Source of the DNA: Rhizobium mesosinicum
GTDB lineage: Bacteria > Pseudomonadota > Alphaproteobacteria > Rhizobiales > Rhizobiaceae
Reading direction: 5' to 3'
Length of the DNA: 64,000 nt
NCBI RefSeq assembly: GCF_019511345.1
Contig: NZ_JAEUAK010000003.1
Span: forward strand, 372,001-436,000
The notes under the pieces were generated by a model. It was not told the origin of the DNA, made no database searches, and worked only from the letters and a program-made list of their open reading frames with translations. Position numbers and translations under genes: made by a program. Below, piece after piece: positions 34,782-43,802 of the stretch (its first letter is position 1; each line of letters starts with the position of its first letter).

Positions 34782-35696
34782 ATGTCGATCGCCCGACCGG
34801 TGCCCACCGAAGAGAGCATTCTGAAATTCCTCGATATCTGCGAAGGCTTCTATCCGCCTGATGCGGTCGAGGCATCGATCGAGCAGCAACGGCAATGGTA
34901 CGATGCGCTCTGCGCGCGGTTCGACCGCCTTCTGCCGCAGGGGCTGGTCTATGCCGATGGTATGGTGCAGCGCATACCGATCCGCCGCTATCGGCCGCGG
35001 ACGATCACGACATCGACCGTTCTCCTTTACCTTCACGGCGGCGGTTTCGTTGTCGGCTCGCTGGAAAGTCATCATTCGATCTGTGCTGAAATCGCCGATT
35101 TTTCCGGCGCTGAACTCGTTTCCGTCGATTACCGGCTGGCCCCCGAATACCGCTGGCCGGCGCAGAGCGAGGATTGCTTCCTTGTCTTGAGACACCTGCT
35201 GTCGTCCCCCAGCAGCAAGGTCGTCGTCATCGGCGATAGCGCCGGCGCCAATCTGGCGGCGGGGCTCGCCATTAGAGCGCTGGAGGAGGGCCTACCCGGT
35301 GTCGCCGGTCAGGTCCTCGTCTATCCGGCATTGGGCGGCGACCTGCAGAAGGGTTCTTATGTAGAAATGGCAAATGCACCCGGCCTGACCGCGGCTGATG
35401 TCGCCTATTATCGCGACATCCTGCAGGCCCCGCCGCATCATCCTGTCGCCGCACCTCTTCACGCGATATCGGTACAGGGGCTTGCACCCGCCTTCATTAC
35501 GGTCGCACGATTCGATCCCTTGCGAGATGACGGGCGCACTTACGCTGCCCGGCTCGCAGAGGCTGGCGTGGAAGTCTGGTTCCGCGAGGAACCGCAGATG
35601 GTGCATGCGTGGTTGCGCGCCCGCCATATGAGCGAGGGTGCCCGGGCAGGCTTCAGGGCGGTATGCGAGGCGGCGCGGCTCTTCGCATCGCGCTGA
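34782..35696 (+). CDS. HSL-family alpha/beta hydrolase (esterase)
   Basis: A 304-residue hormone-sensitive-lipase-type (family IV) esterase. The oxyanion motif is HGGGF in YLHGGGFVVGSLESHH, the nucleophile Ser lies in GDSAGAN, with Asp in FDPLRDDG and His in MVHAW. The start at 34782 has GAAGGA upstream. It hydrolyses short acyl esters; the natural substrate is unknown. It converges with the end of the carnitine run (3 bp between stops). Its place beside betC and the carnitine operon makes a carnitine or choline ester a reasonable, untested substrate. Confidence 0.85.
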   Translation: MSIARPVPTEESILKFLDICEGFYPPDAVEASIEQQRQWYDALCARFDRLLPQGLVYADGMVQRIPIRRYRPRTITTSTVLLYLHGGGFVVGSLESHHSICAEIADFSGAELVSVDYRLAPEYRWPAQSEDCFLVLRHLLSSPSSKVVVIGDSAGANLAAGLAIRALEEGLPGVAGQVLVYPALGGDLQKGSYVEMANAPGLTAADVAYYRDILQAPPHHPVAAPLHAISVQGLAPAFITVARFDPLRDDGRTYAARLAEAGVEVWFREEPQMVHAWLRARHMSEGARAGFRAVCEAARLFASR

Positions 35697-35699
35697 CGG

Positions 35700-37703
35700 C
35701 TACATCAGATCGCGGGCGATTGCCGTCTCGCCAAAATCCTTCTCAAAGATCTTTATCCCGCCTTCATGGGCGATGACTGAGGCGGCGATGATCCAGTGTG
35801 TTGCCGTGCAACGGATCGATGCTGTCGCGACCGTTGTCACGGACCAACCAGGACGCTGCATGTCGCAAGTCCAGGTGGATCGGCCTGTCATCGATAGCGG
35901 ATCGTTCGGCGCGATCGACCAGGTTTCCTCGCGCAGCTGCCGGGTGGAAAGACCGGTGCCGGGATGCTCGAAAAGGCCGGTATCCTCATGGATTTCATAG
36001 CGCGTGACGCCGGCCTGGAGATCGCGCACCACCTGCCGTTTTGTGGAGGCGGGTGCGTGTTCGATATATTTCGGCAGAGGATCGGGATTGTCGGGCTGTT
36101 TGATGTCGATGATCTCATGCGCGCCGAGCTTAGGCAAAGCCAGACCGATGGAGGTGATGTCGATTGTCAGCCCCGGATCTTCCGGCGGTGGCAGCACCAT
36201 CGGCCAATAGGCCGTTGATAGCGACAGGCGGATACGGTGCCCCTTGCGGAAACGATAGCCGCAGGCATCGAGCGTGATGGTAATGCTTGTCAGTTCCCCC
36301 TTGTTCAGCGGCTCCGGTGCAGCATTGCCATTGCGATGAGCCAGATTGAGCACGCCGAAGGAGACGCGCGTTGCCGTGCCGTCTGGATGGACGTCGACGA
36401 GCCTTGCGCAGAGATTGGCGGTTTCGGCGTCGCACCTGAGCGTCAATGTGACGACCGGACGTCCGAGATAATCATGGTCCTCGACCAGCGGCGCGGTCTG
36501 AAAGGTCAGCGATCCGGCGTCATCGAGGCGCTGATCGATCGCCAGTTCCGCATCCGGCTTTAAGGTGAACCATTCGCCCGAGGCCGTGCCTGTATCGAGC
36601 GGCGAGCGCAGATAAACGGGATGTTCCGGCGCATGTGGGATCGGCATGCCTTCCATCAAGGCGCCGAACTGCTCGACATAGAAGCACTGCATGTCCGGCT
36701 GCTGCCAACTAGGCTTGGCGATCCAGAAACCGGGGTCCAAATCGCGGCGCGTGGCGGGCTTTATGGCATCGAGAATATAGGCGCGTATGGATGGCATGGT
36801 CTCAGCGCCGTTGCGCTCGCCGCGCAGCCAGCGGTTCCACCAGGCGATGGCTTCGCCATGAAAATCGACCCGCGGCTTCGGCCAGGCGAAATGCGGATAC
36901 TTGTGGATCCATGGACCGATCAACGCCTTCGCCTTCTCGCCGAGACCCTCGGCGGCGAGCAGCGGCGTGTTGCGATAGCCATCCGCCCAGCCGGCGATGA
37001 CGATGGCGGGAATATCGAAGCCTGCGAAATCTTCGCAGATCGATCCATGCCGCCAGAAATCGTCACGGCGCTGATGCTTCAGCCATTCTTCCATGAAGAA
37101 GGGTTCCTGCTCCAGGCGCTGCCGCCACATATCGCGCCAATCGTCGCCGACGATGGCCGGATCGGGGGAGCGTGATTGGTAGGCAAGCATCGTCGCGGCC
37201 CAGGAGAGCTGGGCGGAGAGATGGCAGCCGTTCTTATAGTGGATGTCGTCATTATAGCGGTCGACCGTGGAAGCGATCGAAATCACCGCCTTCAGCGCCG
37301 GGGGCTTCAAAGCAGCGACCTGCAGGCAGTTGAAGCCACCCCAGGAAATACCCATCATGCCGACCGAGCCGTTCGACCAAGGTTGCGCTGCGATCCAGGC
37401 GATCAGCTCGCAGGCATTGGCAAGCTCCAGCTCGGTATATTCGCCATCGATGATGCCGCTGGATTCGCCCGAGCCTCTGATGTCGACACGCACGCCGGCA
37501 ATGCCTGCTGCAGCGAAGACCGGGTAGGTGGATTCATCACGCGGGCTTGTCCCGTCGCGCTTACGATAGGGCAGGAACTCGAAGACCGCCGGCACGGGAT
37601 CCTTCTCCGCGCCGTCGGGCATCCAGATGCGCGCGGCAAGGCGTGTTCCATCGCCAAGCGTGATCCACTGGTTTTCAATCGTTGTGAAAGAGCGTTGGCT
37701 CAT
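35700..37703 (-). CDS. CocE/NonD-family hydrolase
   Basis: A 667-residue enzyme of the X-Pro dipeptidyl-peptidase/cocaine-esterase family (S15). The alpha/beta-hydrolase domain has Ser in MGISWGGFNCLQ, a helical cap, and a C-terminal jelly-roll domain (about 430-600). The N terminus ITLGDGTRLAARIWMP is family-typical. There is no signal peptide, so it is cytoplasmic. Members hydrolyse esters or amide bonds of bulky substrates. It is the last gene of the minus-strand run, 57 bp after the ABC ATPase gene with a hairpin between, so its substrate probably enters by that transporter. Confidence 0.87.
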   Translation of the reverse strand: MSQRSFTTIENQWITLGDGTRLAARIWMPDGAEKDPVPAVFEFLPYRKRDGTSPRDESTYPVFAAAGIAGVRVDIRGSGESSGIIDGEYTELELANACELIAWIAAQPWSNGSVGMMGISWGGFNCLQVAALKPPALKAVISIASTVDRYNDDIHYKNGCHLSAQLSWAATMLAYQSRSPDPAIVGDDWRDMWRQRLEQEPFFMEEWLKHQRRDDFWRHGSICEDFAGFDIPAIVIAGWADGYRNTPLLAAEGLGEKAKALIGPWIHKYPHFAWPKPRVDFHGEAIAWWNRWLRGERNGAETMPSIRAYILDAIKPATRRDLDPGFWIAKPSWQQPDMQCFYVEQFGALMEGMPIPHAPEHPVYLRSPLDTGTASGEWFTLKPDAELAIDQRLDDAGSLTFQTAPLVEDHDYLGRPVVTLTLRCDAETANLCARLVDVHPDGTATRVSFGVLNLAHRNGNAAPEPLNKGELTSITITLDACGYRFRKGHRIRLSLSTAYWPMVLPPPEDPGLTIDITSIGLALPKLGAHEIIDIKQPDNPDPLPKYIEHAPASTKRQVVRDLQAGVTRYEIHEDTGLFEHPGTGLSTRQLREETWSIAPNDPLSMTGRSTWTCDMQRPGWSVTTVATASIRCTATHWIIAASVIAHEGGIKIFEKDFGETAIARDLM

Positions 37704-37729
37704 GATTTTTCCTGGGATGCAATCATAGA

Positions 37730-37750
37730 GCCGGCCAAAAAGCGGCCGGC
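37730..37750. repeat. Intercistronic stem-loop between the ATPase and CocE genes
   Basis: GCCGGCC (37730-37736) pairs with GGCCGGC (37744-37750) around a 7-nt A-rich loop. It has no U-run on the minus strand and is probably a processing or stability element. Confidence 0.5.
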
Positions 37751-37759
37751 GTTGACGGT

Positions 37760-39391
37760 TCAGTTGCCGGCACTTTCCATTCGCCGGGTGGTCAGCACCT
37801 TTTCAAGCCAGCCGATCTCCATTTCCGGAACGGATTTCAGCAGCAGGTCGGTGTAGTCGTCGAAGGGCGGCGAGAGCGCCTTCGACTTCGGTCCGAAGCG
37901 CACCAGACTGCCGCGGTGCATGACTGCGACACTGTCGGCAATGGCCCGCACGATGGCGATGTCGTGGGTGATGAAGATGTAGGAGAGCTCCTCCTCCTCC
38001 TGGAGCCGAAGCAGCAGCTTCAGAATGCCTTCGGCAACCAGCGGGTCGAGTGCCGAGGTCGGCTCGTCGCAGAGGATAAGTTCCGGTTTGGCGGCCAGCG
38101 CGCGGGCAATCGCCACGCGCTGTTTCTGGCCGCCCGAGAGCTCTGCCGGGTAGCGGTTCAGGAAGCCATTGCCCATCTCGATCTGGTCGAGCAATTCCTT
38201 CACGCGGTCCGTCTTCGCAGCTCCCCTGAGACCGTAGTAGAAGGTCAGCGGCCGACCGATAATGTCACGGACGGTCTGGCGCGGGTTCATCGCCGTGTCG
38301 GCCATCTGGTAGATGAGCTGGATGCGGCGCAGGTCGTCGCGTGGCCGGTGTCGGACGTCGGGCGTCAACGGGTTGCCGGCAAAAGAGATCGTCCCGACAG
38401 TTGGCGCAAGCAGGCCGGTTATGACGCGGGCGAGCGTTGATTTTCCCGAGCCCGATTCACCGACGATCGCCAATGTCTGTCCCTTCGGCACATGCAGACT
38501 GACATCGTTCAGGACCTTGAAACCATTGGAATATTCCGCGCTGACGTTTTCGACCTTCAGCAGCGCATCGGACTGATCGACAGCTTCGTGCCTCAGCGTC
38601 TGCCGGACGTTGACGAGCGCGCGGGTATAGTCCTCCCGCGGCGCTTCGATGATCTGCCGGACACTGCCGTATTCCACCGTCTTGCCATGGCGCAGCACCA
38701 TGATGTCGTCGGAGATCTGGGCGACGACGGCGAGATCATGGGTAATATAAAGGGCTGCCGTATGGGTCGCCTCGATCGCATGCTTGATCGCCGCCAGCAC
38801 GTCGATCTGGGTGGTGACGTCAAGTGCCGTCGTCGGTTCGTCGAAAACGATCAGTTCGGGGTTGGAGCAAAGGGCCATCGCCGTCATGGCGCGCTGCAGC
38901 TGGCCGCCCGAGACCTGATGCGGGAAACGTTCGCCGAAACTTTCGGGATGGGGAAGGCCGAGCACCTGAAACAGATAGAGCGCTCGCTTTTTCGCCTCCT
39001 GTTTGCTCATGAGCCCGTGTTTGACGGAAGCTTCGACCACCTGGTCACCGAGCCGGTGGGCGGGATTGAAGGCGGCCGCCGCCGACTGGGCGACGTAGCA
39101 GACGCGGGCGCCGCGGATCTGCCTGATGCCGCTCCTGCCGAGGCCAAGAATATTGTCGCCGTCAAGCAGCACCTCTCCGCCGATGATCTCGGCACCGCCT
39201 CGGCCATAGGCAAGTGCAGAGAGCCCGATCGTCGATTTCCCGGCCCCGGATTCACCGATCAGCCCGAGCACTCGGCCTTTCTGCAAATCAAAGGAAACGC
39301 CGTCAACGATGGTCACGCGTTTCGGCGCTTCACCCGGCGGATAGCTGGTGGCTTCGATCTTGAGATTGCGGACGGAAAGAAGATCAGGCAT
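37760..39391 (-). CDS. Opp/Dpp-type ABC transporter, fused double ATPase
   Basis: A 543-residue protein with two complete ATPase domains. The first has Walker [10 protein letters not shown], signature [15 protein letters not shown] and Walker [13 protein letters not shown]. The second has [24 protein letters not shown] and [12 protein letters not shown]. It replaces the separate DppD and DppF proteins, as in GsiA-like transporters. The oligopeptide C-terminal Cys motif is not evident in either half. The start overlaps the preceding permease gene by 8 bp. It energises the transporter of the carnitine-linked run. Confidence 0.92.
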   Translation of the reverse strand: MPDLLSVRNLKIEATSYPPGEAPKRVTIVDGVSFDLQKGRVLGLIGESGAGKSTIGLSALAYGRGGAEIIGGEVLLDGDNILGLGRSGIRQIRGARVCYVAQSAAAAFNPAHRLGDQVVEASVKHGLMSKQEAKKRALYLFQVLGLPHPESFGERFPHQVSGGQLQRAMTAMALCSNPELIVFDEPTTALDVTTQIDVLAAIKHAIEATHTAALYITHDLAVVAQISDDIMVLRHGKTVEYGSVRQIIEAPREDYTRALVNVRQTLRHEAVDQSDALLKVENVSAEYSNGFKVLNDVSLHVPKGQTLAIVGESGSGKSTLARVITGLLAPTVGTISFAGNPLTPDVRHRPRDDLRRIQLIYQMADTAMNPRQTVRDIIGRPLTFYYGLRGAAKTDRVKELLDQIEMGNGFLNRYPAELSGGQKQRVAIARALAAKPELILCDEPTSALDPLVAEGILKLLLRLQEEEELSYIFITHDIAIVRAIADSVAVMHRGSLVRFGPKSKALSPPFDDYTDLLLKSVPEMEIGWLEKVLTTRRMESAGN

Positions 39392-40211
39392 CGCCGCGCC
39401 CTCCCTTGAGGCTCGAGGTTCGTTTCAAAAGCCAGTCGACGACGAGGTTGACGCAGACTGCGAGAATGGCGATCGCGCTACCCGGCACGAGCGCTGCCGA
39501 AATGCCGAAGATGATGCCGTCCTTGTTGTCCTTGACCATGCCGCCCCAGTCAGCCGATGGCGGCTGGATGCCGAGGCCGAGGAAGGAGAGCGTCGAGAGA
39601 AACAGGATCGAAAAGGCAAAACGCAGGCCGAACTCGGCCAGCAGCGGTGTCAGCGTGTTCGGCAGGATCTCCCGGAAGATGATCCAGAGTTTTCCTTCGC
39701 CGCGAAGTTTGGCCGCCTCGACGAATTCCATCACAGCAACATCGAGCGCCACGGCACGGCCGAGACGATAGACGCGGGTGGAATCGAGGATCGCCATGAC
39801 GAGGATCAGGACGATGATGTTTTGTGGCAGGACGGCGAGCACCACGAGCGCGAAGATCAGCGTCGGGATCGACATCATCAGGTCGTTGAAGCGCGAGAAG
39901 ACCATGTCGATCAATCCACGAGAGACGGCTGCCGTAAAGCTCAAGATGACGCCGAGCGAGAAAGAGATGACCGTTGCGGCAAGCGCCACGAAAAGTGTCG
40001 TGCGCGCGCCGTAGATCAGCCGGGAGAGAATATCGCGGCCGAGATTGTCGAGGCCGAAGACATATTGCGCATCCGGAATCTGCCAGACGCTGCCGACGAC
40101 TTCGGTCTCCCCGTAGGGGGCGATGAAAGGTGCAAAGAGAGCGAAGATGAAGGCGATCGCGATGCCGATCATACCGATCCAGGCGGTGATGGGGATGTCT
40201 CTCAATCTCAT
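39384..40211 (-). CDS. ABC transporter permease (DppC-like)
   Basis: A 275-residue inner-membrane permease with TM1 near 9-31 (ITAWIGMIGIAIAFIFALFAPF), GLDNLGRDILSRLIYGARTTL typical of the DppC group, and an EAA loop in EFVEAAKLRGEGKLWIIFREILP. It overlaps the upstream permease gene by 4 bp. Confidence 0.9.
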   Translation of the reverse strand: MRLRDIPITAWIGMIGIAIAFIFALFAPFIAPYGETEVVGSVWQIPDAQYVFGLDNLGRDILSRLIYGARTTLFVALAATVISFSLGVILSFTAAVSRGLIDMVFSRFNDLMMSIPTLIFALVVLAVLPQNIIVLILVMAILDSTRVYRLGRAVALDVAVMEFVEAAKLRGEGKLWIIFREILPNTLTPLLAEFGLRFAFSILFLSTLSFLGLGIQPPSADWGGMVKDNKDGIIFGISAALVPGSAIAILAVCVNLVVDWLLKRTSSLKGGRGDA

Positions 40212-41215
40212 CTCGGATGCCTCAGCCGGGGGTTGGCGATGATGGCGAGAATATCGGCCAACATGTTGAGGAAGATATAGACGGCGGCAAAGATCAGGCC
40301 GCAGGCCTGCACCACCGGCATGTCGCGCACCGTCACGGCATCGACCATGTATTGGCCCATGCCGGGATAGACGAAGACCACCTCGACGACGACGACCCCG
40401 ACCACCAGATAGGCAAGGTTCAGCGCCACGACGTTGATGATCGGCGCAAGCGCGTTCGGTGCGGCATGCTTGACGATCGAGTGAAACGCCGAAAGGCCCT
40501 TCAGCTCTGCCGTCTCCATATAGGCCGACGACATGACCGAGAGGATTGCAGCGCGTGTCATGCGCATCATGTGGGCCAGCACGACGAGCACGAGGGTCGC
40601 CGTCGGTAGGGCGATCGCCTTCAGGCGCTCGGCAAAGCCCATGCTCTCATAGACGGTTGCGGGAAAGGTGGCGACGCCGAATTTCACCGCGAAAAACATG
40701 ATCAGCAGGTAGCCGATAAAGAACTCCGGTAGCGAAATCGCCGCCAGCGAAATGATGTTGATGATCTTGTCGGGCAGGCGCCCCCGGAAATGCACGGAAA
40801 CCATGCCGAGCCCGACGGCAAGCGGCACGGAGATCAGAGCGGCAAAGCCCGCCAGAAACAGCGAATTGCCGAGCCGCTTGCCGATCTGTTCGCTGACGGA
40901 GTTCTTGCTGGCCCAGGATGTGCCGAAATCGCCTTGCACGGCATTGCCGAGCCACTCGACGTATCGCGTCGTCACCGGCCGGTCGAGCCCGAGATCTTTG
41001 CGGATATTGGCAACCGCCTGCGGCGTTGCCGACTGACCGAGATAGGTCGTAGCGAAATCGCCGGGAAGAGCTTCCAGGCCGCCGAAGATCAGGATGGAGA
41101 CGGCAAAGAGCAGGATGATGCTGAGCACGAAGCGCTCGAGAATAAGGGAAAGCAGCGGAAAACGCTGCCGGAACCTGAGACCGGGCAGGATATTGCCTGA
41201 GGTCGGACTGGACAT
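40208..41215 (-). CDS. ABC transporter permease (DppB-like)
   Basis: A 335-residue permease with TM1 near 27-48 (RFVLSIILLFAVSILIFGGL) and the DppB landmark DLGLDRPVTTRYVEWLGNAVQGDFG. The EAA loop is near METAELKGLSAFHSIVKHAAPN. It heterodimerises with the DppC-like protein. It is separated from the binding-protein gene by 88 bp that hold a stem-loop. Confidence 0.9.
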   Translation of the reverse strand: MSSPTSGNILPGLRFRQRFPLLSLILERFVLSIILLFAVSILIFGGLEALPGDFATTYLGQSATPQAVANIRKDLGLDRPVTTRYVEWLGNAVQGDFGTSWASKNSVSEQIGKRLGNSLFLAGFAALISVPLAVGLGMVSVHFRGRLPDKIINIISLAAISLPEFFIGYLLIMFFAVKFGVATFPATVYESMGFAERLKAIALPTATLVLVVLAHMMRMTRAAILSVMSSAYMETAELKGLSAFHSIVKHAAPNALAPIINVVALNLAYLVVGVVVVEVVFVYPGMGQYMVDAVTVRDMPVVQACGLIFAAVYIFLNMLADILAIIANPRLRHPR

Positions 41216-41243
41216 GATGGAGGCCTCGCGCTGAAACGTCAGG

Positions 41244-41271
41244 GGGACCGCGGATTTTGTCCCACGGTCCC
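41244..41271. repeat. Intercistronic stem-loop after the binding-protein gene
   Basis: GGGACCG (41244-41250) pairs with CGGTCCC (41265-41271) around a 14-nt loop, between the binding-protein stop (41304) and the permease start (41215). Confidence 0.5.
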
Positions 41272-41303
41272 GGCTTGCCTGGAGATCGGACAGCAGATCG
41301 GCG

Positions 41304-42893
41304 TCAGGCCTCCAGCCAGACGCGGGTTGCGACGTAGCCGTTCGACATGTCGTTGCCGATGTCGTGGACGTAGCCCTTCACCTGCTTGGTGGAGGCGTTC
41401 ACGAAGTCGTTGAACATCGGCAGGATGACGCCGCCTTCGTCGCGGACCATCATCGCCATGGTGCGATACATGTCCTTGCGCTTGGCCTCGTCGAGTTCGG
41501 AACGCGCCTGAAGCAGAAGCTTATCGAAATCAGGGCGCTTGAAGCGGGTGTCGTTCCAGTCCGCCGTCGACAGATAGGCGGTGGAATACATCTGGTCCTG
41601 TGTCGGACGGCCGCCCCAATAGGAGGTGGAGAAGGGCTGGACGTTCCAGACGTTCGTCCAATATCCGTCGCCGGGCTCGCGCTTGACCTCTATCTCGATG
41701 CCGGCTTTCTTGCAGCTTTCCTGGTAAAGGACGGCCGCATCGACGGCACCTGGGAAGGCGACTTCCGATGTGCGCAGCAGAACCGAGCCGCTATGGCCTG
41801 ATTTCTTGTAGTGGAAGGCCGCCTTATCTGGATCGTAGGCGCGCTGTTCGATACCCTCGGGAAAGAGCGCATAGGTGCTGTTGATCGGGAAGTCGTTGCC
41901 GACTTTGCCGTAGCCGCCGAGGATCTTCTGCACCATGGTTTCGCGGTCCATGGCATATTTGAGCGCGAGACGCAGGTCGTTATTGTCGAACGGCGCCTTG
42001 TCGCAATGCATGATGAAGACATAATGGCCGCGCCCGGCAGTCGAAAGGATTTCGACATTCGGAGCACGCTTCAAGAGGTTGACGGTCTTCGGGTCGACAC
42101 GGTTGATGTAGTGCACCTGGCCGGACGAGAGCGCGGCGATGCGCGCCGTGGCGTCGTTCATGCCGATGATTTCGATGGAATCGACATAACCACGATCGGT
42201 GCGCCAGTCGTCCTTGTTCTTTTCGAAAGTGGCGCGCACGCCAGGCTCGAAGCTCGTGAGTTTGTACGGGCCAGTACCGATCGAGGCGAGCGGATCGTCG
42301 ACACCGCCATTCGGCTGAATGACCAGATGATAATCGGTCAATAGCAGCGGCATGTCGGCGTTGCCTTCCGAAAGCGTCAGGACGAGGTTGCCGCCGTCTG
42401 CCTTGATGTCCTTGATCGAGCCGAGAACGCCGAGCGCGCCGGATTCCGACTTCTTGTCGGTATGACGCTTGAGTGTGGCGACCACGTCGTCGATCGTCAG
42501 TTCCTTGCCATTGTGGAACTTGACGCCCTTGCGGATCTTGAACGTCCAGGTTGCCGCATCCTTCGACGGTTCCCAGGATTCGGCAAGCGCCGGTACGGCG
42601 GCGCCCGTCAGCGGGTCGGATTCAACCAGCATGTCGCCCCAGCAGCGGCCGACGCAGAACATGAACTGCGACAGGAACTTCGCCGGGTCCTTGGAGTCGG
42701 TTGCAGCGCCTCCCTCCAGGCCAAGCTTCAGATGGCCGCCGCGCTTTGGCTCGGCGGCCTCGGCACTTTCGGTAAAGAGCTTGTCGGCAACGGCAAGCGT
42801 CAGGCCGGCTGCCATGGCGCGTCCCAGGAATTCGCGGCGGCTGAGGCCGCCTGCAGTCACCCGGCTTGCGAGATATTTGGTGTAGTCGTTCAT
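41304..42893 (-). CDS. Family 5 solute-binding protein, Tat signal, carnitine-linked
   Basis: A 529-residue SBP_bac_5 protein with a twin-arginine signal (SRREFLGRAMAAGLTLAVAD, cleavage near ESAEA). Family motifs are ALAESWEPSKDAATWTFKIRKGVKFHNGKELTIDDVV and the late ARSELDEAKRKDMYRTMAMMVRDEGG. The start at 42893 has AAGGAGAAGGGG upstream. The gene follows caiD-like by 120 bp in the same direction. Peptide-type binding proteins have not, to my knowledge, been assigned to carnitine, so a carnitine ester, betaine-containing peptide or butyrobetaine ligand is inferred only from position. Confidence 0.88.
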   Translation of the reverse strand: MNDYTKYLASRVTAGGLSRREFLGRAMAAGLTLAVADKLFTESAEAAEPKRGGHLKLGLEGGAATDSKDPAKFLSQFMFCVGRCWGDMLVESDPLTGAAVPALAESWEPSKDAATWTFKIRKGVKFHNGKELTIDDVVATLKRHTDKKSESGALGVLGSIKDIKADGGNLVLTLSEGNADMPLLLTDYHLVIQPNGGVDDPLASIGTGPYKLTSFEPGVRATFEKNKDDWRTDRGYVDSIEIIGMNDATARIAALSSGQVHYINRVDPKTVNLLKRAPNVEILSTAGRGHYVFIMHCDKAPFDNNDLRLALKYAMDRETMVQKILGGYGKVGNDFPINSTYALFPEGIEQRAYDPDKAAFHYKKSGHSGSVLLRTSEVAFPGAVDAAVLYQESCKKAGIEIEVKREPGDGYWTNVWNVQPFSTSYWGGRPTQDQMYSTAYLSTADWNDTRFKRPDFDKLLLQARSELDEAKRKDMYRTMAMMVRDEGGVILPMFNDFVNASTKQVKGYVHDIGNDMSNGYVATRVWLEA

Positions 42894-42971
42894 TCCCCTT
42901 CTCCTTCTTATGGTGCGTTGACTTCGATTTTTGGGCATGATCCCGAACGGTTTCCTCTTCCGTCGGAGGTG

Positions 42972-42987
42972 CCCGCACGCTTGCGGG
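42972..42987. repeat. Small stem-loop upstream of the carnitine-linked binding-protein gene
   Basis: CCCGCA (42972-42977) pairs with TGCGGG (42982-42987) around a 4-nt loop, in the 120 bp between the caiD-like and binding-protein genes. Confidence 0.4.
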
Positions 42988-43013
42988 AAGATGATGCGGT
43001 TGCTGCCGCCTTG

Positions 43014-43796
43014 TTACCGTCCTTTCCAGTTAGGGCTTCGTTTCTCGGCGAAAGCCCGTGCGCCTTCCAATTGGTCCTCGCTCGAATAAAGCCGGTCGAC
43101 CGTCGCAAACTGCCGTTTGGTGATTTTGTTCATGGCAGTCTGAAAGGTGGAACCCTCCGATTCACGCACGATTTCCTTGATCGCCGCGTAGACGAGCGGC
43201 GGCCCGCTTTCGAGCAGGTGGGCAAGATCCCAGGCCCGCTCCATCAGCTTGTCTGCTGGCAATATCTCATTGACGAAGCCCCAGCGATGCGCCTCATGGA
43301 CGTCAAGCCAGCGGCCGGTCAGAAGCATGTCCATGGCGATATGATAGGGGATGCGCTTCGGCAGCTTCACCGAGGCGGCATCGGCAACCGTGCCGGAGCG
43401 GATTTCCGGAAGGGCGAAGGTCGCATGTTCGGCTGCGAGGATCAGGTCGGCGGAAAGCGCGATCTCCAGCCCGCCGCCGCAACAGATGCCGTTGACGGCA
43501 CAGATGACCGGCTTGTTGAGATCGCGCAGCTCCTGCAGTCCGCCGAAACCGCCCACACCATAGTCTCCGTCGACCGTGTCGCCTGCCGCTGCAGCCTTCA
43601 GGTCCCATCCGGCGCAGAAGAATTTCTCACCCGCGCCGGAGATGATTGCAACGCGCAGCGCCGGGTCGTCACGGAAATCACGAAATATCAGTCCCATGGC
43701 GCGGCTGGTCGCAAGGTCGATGGCGTTTGCCTTCGGCCGGTCGATGATGACTTCCAGCACTGTGCCAGCCTGTCGGGTGCGAATGGGGTCGCTCAA
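43014..43796 (-). CDS. caiD: Carnitinyl-CoA dehydratase-like enoyl-CoA hydratase
   Basis: A 260-residue crotonase-fold enzyme. CaiD hydrates crotonobetainyl-CoA to L-carnitinyl-CoA reversibly. The CaiD-like stretch FFCAGWDLKAAAAGDTVDGDYGVGG (in two adjoining parts near 60-85), the oxyanion region NGICCGGGLEIAL and LPEIRSGTVADAASVKLPKRI support this over generic enoyl-CoA hydratases. It lies 6 bp after the CoA-ligase gene in a gene order that fits butyrobetaine oxidation to carnitine. Confidence 0.85.
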   Translation of the reverse strand: MSDPIRTRQAGTVLEVIIDRPKANAIDLATSRAMGLIFRDFRDDPALRVAIISGAGEKFFCAGWDLKAAAAGDTVDGDYGVGGFGGLQELRDLNKPVICAVNGICCGGGLEIALSADLILAAEHATFALPEIRSGTVADAASVKLPKRIPYHIAMDMLLTGRWLDVHEAHRWGFVNEILPADKLMERAWDLAHLLESGPPLVYAAIKEIVRESEGSTFQTAMNKITKRQFATVDRLYSSEDQLEGARAFAEKRSPNWKGR

Positions 43797-43802
43797 CCTA
43801 TG

